Shown here piece by piece: positions 58,999 through 64,000 of a DNA stretch of 64,000 nucleotides. Each line of letters starts with the position of its first letter. Position 1 is the stretch's first letter. The stretch spans positions 19,013 to 83,012 of the forward strand of contig JBEBJI010000009.1 in NCBI GenBank assembly GCA_040079935.1, read 5' to 3'. The notes beneath the pieces are model-generated. The model saw only the letters and a program-made list of their open reading frames with translations, was not told the DNA's origin and searched no databases. Origin of the DNA: Methylotenera_A sp040079935. Lineage in GTDB: Bacteria > Pseudomonadota > Gammaproteobacteria > Burkholderiales > Methylophilaceae. Both the position numbers and the translations under genes were made by a program.

Positions 58999-59943
58999 TT
59001 ATTGCTGCGTTTTAAACCAATCGCGCATGGTTTGGTTATAGGCAGCCAACTCTTCTGGCGCCAAGTCAGCCGCAAGTTCCACGCGGTAGCCAGTCACTTC
59101 ATCCACCAGCGGTTTATCAGCAGGCCATTCAGCCACCAAAATGCGCAAAACGCCGGCATGAATATCATGATTCGCTTTTGCAACGCCCAATGCGCCTGCA
59201 TCCACTAGCATCACCGATTTTTTAGCCGCCACAGCAGGTTTTTCAGCCTGATTTTTTTGCTCCGCAGAAGCAACGGCATCGCTAGCTGGCGCAGAAGACG
59301 CGGTCGTAGCTTCTACGCTGGCGCTATTTTCTGCAATAACACCATTATCTTGTTTAGCTAATGCTTGCTCAGATGGCGTTTGTTCTGCCGGCGCTTCTAC
59401 TGACGCGGGTGGCGCTACAACTTCGGGCACCGCCGCAACCACCTCATTATCTTTATCTGCCAACGCTGACACAACCGCAGACGATTCAACTTTTGCCTTT
59501 ACCTGCGCGCCTGCTGAGCGCGCTGGTGCTTCTTCCTGAATACTTGCGGGAGTCGCTGCCATATCCGCGCGTTCTTCTTTCTGTGATTTTTCTGGCGCTG
59601 TATTTTGCGCGACTTCCCTGACCCTAGATTCACGCCAAATCAGCTCCTCTGGCAATTGCTCGCGCAACATCAGCGCCGCGAGCAACGCCACCGCCACGCT
59701 GCTCATGCCTGCCCATTGCCAATTTTTCATATTTGGGAGCAGGCCTGCAAGCCAATTTTTATGCGGCTTTCGCATTCGACTTAGTGCTTTAGCACTTAGC
59801 GAGAATGGTGATGCCAAGAACTGGTACTGGCTTGCCTGTTTTGCGTAATTTAATACGCTTTTACGCACAGTTTCACTCGGCGCCAAATCGCTATCTGGCG
59901 CGTGTTTTAGTGCTTTTGCTAAATGTTCGTCAAGCAAACTCAA
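58999..59943 (-). CDS. Putative anti-sigma factor
   Basis: 314 residues. A cytoplasmic N-terminal part (about 1-72) is followed by one membrane segment (about 77-93, WAGMSSVAVALLAALML), a long Ala/Glu/Pro/Val-rich periplasmic linker (about 100-245) and a C-terminal domain (about 245-312: VMLVDAGALGVAKANHDIHAGVLRILVAEWPADKPLVDEVTGYRVELAADL). The 4-base overlap with the ECF sigma gene and the membrane topology suggest the anti-sigma role; no zinc HxxxCxxC motif is visible. Residues about 46-68 are encoded by two repeat-derived segments. Confidence 0.65.
   Translation of the reverse strand: MSLLDEHLAKALKHAPDSDLAPSETVRKSVLNYAKQASQYQFLASPFSLSAKALSRMRKPHKNWLAGLLPNMKNWQWAGMSSVAVALLAALMLREQLPEELIWRESRVREVAQNTAPEKSQKEERADMAATPASIQEEAPARSAGAQVKAKVESSAVVSALADKDNEVVAAVPEVVAPPASVEAPAEQTPSEQALAKQDNGVIAENSASVEATTASSAPASDAVASAEQKNQAEKPAVAAKKSVMLVDAGALGVAKANHDIHAGVLRILVAEWPADKPLVDEVTGYRVELAADLAPEELAAYNQTMRDWFKTQQ
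59740..59778 (-). repeat. 39-bp palindromic repeat, degenerate, inside the anti-sigma gene
   Basis: Twenty-three of 39 bases match the consensus, all in the first arm and loop side (CCTGCAAGCCAAT, ATG, GGCTT); the other arm is lost. It encodes about residues 56-68 (KPHKNWLAGL). Confidence 0.55.
59777..59803. repeat. Short hairpin repeat inside the anti-sigma gene
   Basis: It differs at three of 27 positions from 60791-60817, which belongs to the long repeat copy 2. Both have CGACTTAG, a palindromic centre and CTTAGCGAG; the centre is GTGCTTTAGCAC here and GCGCTTCAGCGC there, so stem pairing is kept. It is in the anti-sigma coding region (about residues 47-56). Confidence 0.65.
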
Positions 59944-60557
59944 GGTATATTATTCGCTTCAAACGTAGGTTGAAAATGCGCGCCCATGCAAGCGCGCAGC
60001 TTAGTTAATGCGTAACGCAAGCGACTTTTTACCGTTTCAAATTCCGCATTAATCACTTGGGTAATTTCCTCCAAACTCAAACCATCATCGTGGTGCAGCA
60101 AAAAAGCCGCGCGTTGTAACGCAGGCAAACCATCCAAACAATGTAGCAACTGCTGGCCCGCTCTATGCCAAAACGCCAGCTGCTCTGGCTGTTCTGCGTG
60201 AGATGCTGGCCACAACTGCCACGGCACTTCGCTGTCATCATCTGCCCAGCCTTCATCCGCCGAAACTTCACGTCCACTTTTGCGCAAAATATCAATCGCA
60301 CGATGATGCGCCAGCGTGTATAGCCAAGTTTTAAAGCTGGCATTGTCACGCGCTTGCCAACTATCGCGCGCATCGACTAATTTCATCCATGTATCTTGAA
60401 ACACATCCTCTGCCTGCAACGCCTCTGCACTGCCTAACAAGCGCCGCACATAACGATAAAGCGGTTTTTCGTGCCGCGCATACAAAAGCTGAAAAGCTTG
60501 CGCCTTGCCCGCGCAAAATTGTCGCATTAAATCTTCATCTGCAAAAACATCACTCAT
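59940..60557 (-). CDS. ECF-type RNA polymerase sigma factor
   Basis: 205 residues with sigma region 2 (about 22-95: FQLLYARHEKPLYRYVRRLLGSAEALQAEDVFQDTWMKLVDARDSW ... FKTWLYTLAHHRAIDILRKS) and region 4 (about 135-190: LHCLDGLPALQRAAFLLHHDDGLSLEEITQVINAEFETVKSRLRYALTKLRACM). The target genes are unknown. Its stop overlaps the start of the putative anti-sigma gene, the usual pairing for ECF factors. Confidence 0.92.
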   Translation of the reverse strand: MSDVFADEDLMRQFCAGKAQAFQLLYARHEKPLYRYVRRLLGSAEALQAEDVFQDTWMKLVDARDSWQARDNASFKTWLYTLAHHRAIDILRKSGREVSADEGWADDDSEVPWQLWPASHAEQPEQLAFWHRAGQQLLHCLDGLPALQRAAFLLHHDDGLSLEEITQVINAEFETVKSRLRYALTKLRACMGAHFQPTFEANNIP

Positions 60558-60649
60558 AGGAAATAGTGTGGCATTAGCTAGTTAAACGGTCAATGTGCAT
60601 ATGTGGGGTTAAATATTTAGATTGATTGAATAAAAAAACATTAAAATAG

Positions 60650-60688
60650 ATGCTCTGCAAGCCAATATCCATGCGCCTCTCAGAGCAT
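60650..60688 (-). repeat. 39-bp palindromic repeat
   Basis: Reverse-orientation copy. Outer arms read ATGCTCTG and CAGAGCAT, so the change from CCCTG to CTCTG is matched by CAGGG to CAGAG on the other side, a compensatory pair. It lies upstream of the sigma gene in the 430-base gap 60558-60986. Confidence 0.85.
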
Positions 60689-60731
60689 CTATTTCCATCA
60701 CATTCGCATGGTTTTGTTTTTGACTTTCAAT

Positions 60732-60962
60732 CCCCTTTGCCGCGCCTTCGGCTTGAGCGGCAGATGCTAGGTGACGAGGACTGTCACAACCGACTTAGCG
60801 CTTCAGCGCTTAGCGAGGTTGGGGAAGACCCTTGCGGTCTTAAGAGGAAAAATCCGAGTTCCGCAGCCGCCCAGATGCGGCGCTAAGACCGAAGGAAACG
60901 AGCGGCAGCGGGGTAGCCTTTTCTTTGGTTTCTTTCTTTTGGCTACACAAAAGAAAGAAACT
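60732..60962. repeat. Long structured dispersed repeat, copy 2
   Basis: Longer relative of 633-810. It adds internal hairpins: CGACTTAGCGCTTCAGCGC (60791-60817 region) and AAGACC, CTTGC, GGTCTT (about 60826-60842). The 3' end carries TTTCTTTCTTTT followed by AAAAGAAAGAAA. With the 39-bp palindrome it fills the gap between the sigma gene and the small membrane protein gene. Open frames crossing it are not genes. Confidence 0.78.
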
Positions 60963-60986
60963 CGCCTAGAGGCGAAAAACTAAAAA

Positions 60987-61382
60987 CTATTTTCTTTCAT
61001 ATTGCTCAGCAAGAAGAAATATAGCTGCAAGCGTTCCTAGATGTAACATTGCATTACCCAATTCACTAAAGTCATTTTGTGGCACAAAATAACAACTTGC
61101 ATAAAGCAATAAAATCGGAAGTGCAGTTTTGTAACCATTTATGAATAATGCTAGGCAGAGCGATACAGTTACAGCAATTAATTGGATTGCAATCTCACCC
61201 TTTGGAAATAAGTAACTTAAAATATCGAAGGGCCCATTAAAGATAAACATAAAGGGAATCAAAAAAATCTTTGCCAATACCGCCATAAAAGCCAGCATTG
61301 AAAGCAACAAACAGAAAATACATAATATAAAAGCAGCTTTTGATGGTTTACTATTTTTTTTTAAAATTGCTTTTATATCCAT
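60987..61382 (-). CDS. Small membrane protein of unknown function
   Basis: 131 residues with about four hydrophobic segments (16-48, 64-80, 84-100, 108-125) and a short charged C-terminus (EQYERK). I do not recognise a family. The frame is intact and AT-rich in codon use. It lies between the long repeat and hemB. Confidence 0.65.
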   Translation of the reverse strand: MDIKAILKKNSKPSKAAFILCIFCLLLSMLAFMAVLAKIFLIPFMFIFNGPFDILSYLFPKGEIAIQLIAVTVSLCLALFINGYKTALPILLLYASCYFVPQNDFSELGNAMLHLGTLAAIFLLAEQYERK

Positions 61383-61423
61383 AAATTAACTCAACAAATA
61401 TCAGTTAGTAAGACTAGATTAGT

Positions 61424-62416
61424 TTACTTCAACCACCGCGCCACATCCATCGCAAAATACGTCAATATCCCATCTGCACCTGCGCGTTTAAACGCCAACA
61501 AACTCTCTAACACACAAGCTTTTTCATCCAGCCAGCCATTTTGCGCAGCAGCCTTCAGCATGGCGTATTCGCCACTGACTTGGTAGGCATAAGTCGGCAC
61601 GCCAAATTCATCTTTCACGCGGCGCACAATATCCAGGTAAGGCATACCCGGCTTGACCATCACCATGTCCGCGCCTTCTTCAATATCCAGCGCGACCTCT
61701 TTAATCGCTTCGTCGGAATTGGCAGGGTCCATCTGGTAAGTGTATTTGTTGCCAGCGCCTAAATTGGCGGATGAGCCGACCGCATCGCGGAATGGGCCGT
61801 AAAAACTGGAAGCATATTTGGCAGAATAAGCCAAAATTTTGGTGTGAATGTAGCCGTTTTCTTCTAACGCATCGCGAATCGCGCCGATGCGCCCATCCAT
61901 CATGTCGCTCGGCGCAACTACATCTGCGCCCGCTTTGGCGTGGCATAGCGCTTGTTTGACTAATACGGCAACGGTTTCATCGTTCAGCACATAGCCCGTG
62001 TCATCAATGAGACCATCTTGCCCGTGCGTGGTGTAAGGGTCGAGCGCCACATCGGTAATGACGCCTAATTCTGGGTAAGCGGCTTTAAGCGCTTTAATCG
62101 TGCGTGGTACAAGACCTTTATAATTAAAAGCCTCAGCCGCATCTAGGCTTTTGTGTTGCTGTTCGACGACTGGGAACAACGCAATCGCCGGAATGCCAAG
62201 CTTGACGCACTCACCCGCGGTTTTGAGCAGCACATCAATACTTTGACGTTTTACGCCTGGCATCGAGGCGACATCTTCAGTGCGGTTTTCGCCATCCAAC
62301 ACAAAAACTGGATAAATCAGATCGTTGGTAGTGAGTACATGCTCACGCATCAAGCGGCGCGAGAACTCATCTTTGCGCATACGGCGCGGACGGATTGCTA
62401 AAAATTGGTTGGTCAT
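61424..62416 (-). CDS. hemB: Delta-aminolevulinic acid dehydratase (porphobilinogen synthase)
   Basis: Condenses two 5-aminolevulinate molecules for heme synthesis. It has 330 residues. The Schiff-base lysines are in ILAYSAKYASSFYGPFRDA and DMVMVKPGMPYLDI. The metal-site segment reads DVALDPYTTHGQDG, with aspartates in place of the cysteines of zinc enzymes, so it is of the magnesium-type. It lies 9 bases after trpC. Confidence 0.96.
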   Translation of the reverse strand: MTNQFLAIRPRRMRKDEFSRRLMREHVLTTNDLIYPVFVLDGENRTEDVASMPGVKRQSIDVLLKTAGECVKLGIPAIALFPVVEQQHKSLDAAEAFNYKGLVPRTIKALKAAYPELGVITDVALDPYTTHGQDGLIDDTGYVLNDETVAVLVKQALCHAKAGADVVAPSDMMDGRIGAIRDALEENGYIHTKILAYSAKYASSFYGPFRDAVGSSANLGAGNKYTYQMDPANSDEAIKEVALDIEEGADMVMVKPGMPYLDIVRRVKDEFGVPTYAYQVSGEYAMLKAAAQNGWLDEKACVLESLLAFKRAGADGILTYFAMDVARWLK

Positions 62417-62425
62417 AATTCTTCC

Positions 62426-63214
62426 TTAAGCAAACACTTTAGATAACTCGAGGCCTGGATCTGCTTGACGCATAAACGCCTCGCCGACGAGGAAAGTATG
62501 CACGTTATTTTCGCGCATCAGTTTCACATCATCCGCTGTAAAAATACCACTTTCTGTCACAACTATTTTGCCTGCCGGAATGCGCGCAAGCAAGCCTAGC
62601 GTGGTATCCAGTGTGACATCAAACGTGCGTAAGTTACGATTGTTAATGCCAAGTAACGGCGTTTCTAGCTGCAACGCAAGCGCCAGCTCTTCGCCATTAT
62701 GCACCTCCACCAGTACCGCCATATCTAGGCTATGGGCGATGCTTTCCAGCTCGCGCATTTTGGCTAAATCAATCGCAGCGGCAATAAGCAGAATACAATC
62801 CGCGCCCATGGCGCGCGCCTCGTAGACTTGGTAGGCATCAATCATAAAATCTTTACGCAGAACTGGTAAATTACAAGCCGAACGCGCTTGTTTTAAATAC
62901 TCCGCGCTGCCTTGAAAATACTCTACGTCAGTAAGTACTGACAAACACGCTGCACCGCCTGCCTCGTAGCTTTTGGCAATTTCTGCAGGTTTAAAATCGG
63001 CACGAATCACGCCTTTTGAAGGGCTGGCTTTTTTAATTTCCGCAATCACCGCTGCGTTGCCCGCTGCGATTTTTGCGCGAATCGCGCCAATAAAATCACG
63101 CGGTTTTGGCATGCTTTCAGCAGATGCTCTGACAGCCAATAGCGGTGAGGCTTGCAGGGCATCGCTTATTTCGCGGCGTTTTGTTTCTAAAATTTTATTT
63201 AAAATATCACTCAT
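62426..63214 (-). CDS. trpC: Indole-3-glycerol phosphate synthase
   Basis: Tryptophan pathway TIM barrel of 262 residues: IAEIKKASPSKGVIRADF (catalytic Lys), LSVLTDVEYFQGSAEYL, VLRKDFMIDAYQVYEARAMGADCILLI, GINNRNLRTFDV and VTESGIF. No other trp gene is adjacent. The start overlaps the DUF3465 stop (TAATG). Residues about 18-31 coincide with a 39-bp palindrome copy. Confidence 0.96.
   Translation of the reverse strand: MSDILNKILETKRREISDALQASPLLAVRASAESMPKPRDFIGAIRAKIAAGNAAVIAEIKKASPSKGVIRADFKPAEIAKSYEAGGAACLSVLTDVEYFQGSAEYLKQARSACNLPVLRKDFMIDAYQVYEARAMGADCILLIAAAIDLAKMRELESIAHSLDMAVLVEVHNGEELALALQLETPLLGINNRNLRTFDVTLDTTLGLLARIPAGKIVVTESGIFTADDVKLMRENNVHTFLVGEAFMRQADPGLELSKVFA
63124..63162 (-). 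repeat. 39-bp palindromic repeat inside trpC
   Basis: Thirty-two of 39 bases agree with the consensus without gaps; the right side (AGGCTTGCAGGGCAT) is identical. It encodes residues ALQASPLLAVRAS in the N-terminal helix of TrpC, and outer-arm pairing is kept (ATGCTCTG with CAGGGCAT, one G-T pair). Confidence 0.75.
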
Positions 63215-63657
63215 TATTCGTAAGTTTTTCCACTATGTTTAATCCAGCCGTACTTGTCGCCGCCTTGAGGGTCGCGGTGCGTCCAATGCATCACGCCGCC
63301 TTTGGGATTGTAAACGTATTCGCCGCGAAAGGTGACGGCATCGCCCACCGCAAGCGCATCCAGTCTAGGCGCTAGGTCGATATTGTGCGCGAAAAGTAAG
63401 GTTTGCTCATCTGAAATCATCACTAAAAATTTCTGATGTCGTGAGCCTTTGTTGTCATCAGCCAAAAGTTTTTTCACCACGCCGCTACCTTCCACAAAAA
63501 TGTTGCTCTTTTTGCCGTTAAACGCTTGTACTAATGCTGTATTGTCGCTTTGCGTAACAACTTGTGCTTGCTCAGATTCGGCGACTAGCGGAGCTGTTGG
63601 CGCTCGCTCGCAAGCCACACCAAATAGGGCAAGTAGCAATATTAAAAATTTAAACAT
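63214..63657 (-). CDS. DUF3465 family lipoprotein
   Basis: The ATG at 63657 gives 147 residues with an immediate lipoprotein signal (MFKFLILLLALFGVAC); a longer frame to 63714 runs inside the upstream gene. The C-terminal domain (about 50-145: FVEGSGVVKKLLADDNKGSRHQKFLVMISDEQTLLFAHNIDLAPRLDALAVGDAVTFRGEYVYNPKGGVMHWTHRDPQGG) is the small OB-like DUF3465. The function is unknown. It overlaps the upstream YkgJ-type gene by 8 bases and trpC by one. Confidence 0.85.
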   Translation of the reverse strand: MFKFLILLLALFGVACERAPTAPLVAESEQAQVVTQSDNTALVQAFNGKKSNIFVEGSGVVKKLLADDNKGSRHQKFLVMISDEQTLLFAHNIDLAPRLDALAVGDAVTFRGEYVYNPKGGVMHWTHRDPQGGDKYGWIKHSGKTYE

Positions 63658-64000
63658 TGGTCGCGCGTCCTTGCGGAAAAAAGTCACGAATATCCGCCAT
63701 AATCGGCGCAACACTACTAATCGTCATGTGATACGCGTCGATTAAAGGCTGTATGGTCGGGCGCGGAATTTCAGCCTCCGGCTTTTGCCAATTTTCGTGC
63801 AAACACCAATAATTATCGCGGTCAAAATTCATGTGCATGCGGCAGGTAAGTGGGCGATATTCGTAAATTGAGCATTCGCCATTCGCTAAAAACGGACAGG
63901 GCGTATGACTGCCATACTCGCCCAACTCATGCTTTACACTTTGTTTCAGCTCAACTGGGGTGATGCCAAGATTTTCGCCCATGTAGCGCGCTTCAAATTG
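63650..64000 (-). CDS. YkgJ-type cysteine cluster protein, 3' part
   Basis: The frame is open to the window edge, so the N-terminus is missing; about 116 codons are visible. Remaining cysteines and motifs (HTPCPFLANGECSIYEYRPLTCRMH, DNYWCLHE) fit the CxxCC zinc/iron chelating family PF03692. The function is unknown. It leads an operon with the DUF3465 gene, trpC and hemB. Confidence 0.85.
   Translation of the reverse strand, partial: QFEARYMGENLGITPVELKQSVKHELGEYGSHTPCPFLANGECSIYEYRPLTCRMHMNFDRDNYWCLHENWQKPEAEIPRPTIQPLIDAYHMTISSVAPIMADIRDFFPQGRATNV

Noticed and set aside
60650..60983. Small open frames across the long repeat
   Set aside because: They are made entirely of repeat sequence that varies between copies without regard to the frame.

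Overview
The window looks like a chromosomal segment of a low-GC betaproteobacterium. My best guess is the family Methylophilaceae. That rests on betaproteobacterial gene orders (rpsP-rimM-trmD-rplS-ogt-xerD; yebC-ruvC-ruvA ... ruvB-ybgC-tolQRAB-pal-cpoB-queE-queC; FmdB-DUF502-aspS; mrcA divergent from pilMNOPQ-aroK-aroB-dgt) and on a SoxYZ-like carrier of the type linked to quinoprotein dehydrogenases of methylotrophs. No tRNA, rRNA, prophage or CRISPR array was seen.

Layout. 1-0.6 kb: 3' end of an endonuclease/exonuclease/phosphatase-family gene. 0.96-4.8 kb: xerD, ogt and the rpsP-rimM-trmD-rplS operon, all on the minus strand. 4.9-20.7 kb: a long minus-strand series with queuosine precursor genes, the tol-pal envelope operon, ruvB, a four-gene sensory block (GGDEF/EAL protein, periplasmic binding protein, TonB-type receptor, DUF4349 lipoprotein), then ruvA, ruvC and yebC. 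The sensory block separates ruvB from ruvAC. 20.8-36.5 kb: mixed housekeeping and transport genes (DMT exporter, CBS protein, YjbQ, SoxYZ-like carrier, VOC protein, aspS, DUF502, FmdB, a FecR-domain surface protein, ssb, YajR-like exporter, uvrA, mtgA, aroE, rhodanese). 36.7-41.5 kb: nitrogen control (glnA with a sigma-54 promoter and NtrC sites, a DUF4124 gene, ntrB, ntrC). 41.5-47.6 kb: a more variable stretch with cysC, a DUF6445-like putative oxygenase, a porin, a TPR-sulfotransferase and two small GIY-YIG nuclease genes. 47.6-58.4 kb: dgt, aroB, aroK, the type IV pilus pilMNOPQ operon and mrcA. 58.4-64 kb: a degenerate nucleotidyltransferase-like gene, an ECF sigma factor with a putative anti-sigma partner, hemB, trpC, a DUF3465 lipoprotein and a partial YkgJ-type gene.

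The most interesting layer is the repeats. (1) A hairpin family built as GTCAT, variable stem, loop CTTGA or CTAGA, complementary stem, ATC(T) is concentrated between 41.5 and 48.9 kb. Its stems differ from copy to copy but remain complementary. Both small GIY-YIG nuclease genes are bracketed by such units in inverted orientation, so each looks like a minimal nuclease-plus-terminal-hairpin cassette, comparable in concept with REP/RAYT systems. (2) A 39-bp palindrome occurs at least eight times between genes and three times inside reading frames: in the signal peptide of the SoxYZ-like protein, in the N-terminus of TrpC, and in the putative anti-sigma factor. (3) A long structured repeat of about 180-230 bp occurs near both ends of the window (633-810 and 60732-60962); a sub-hairpin of its second copy also lies inside the anti-sigma gene. 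Units of family 1 supply the last codons and stop of aroB and the stop codons of dgt and one GIY-YIG gene.
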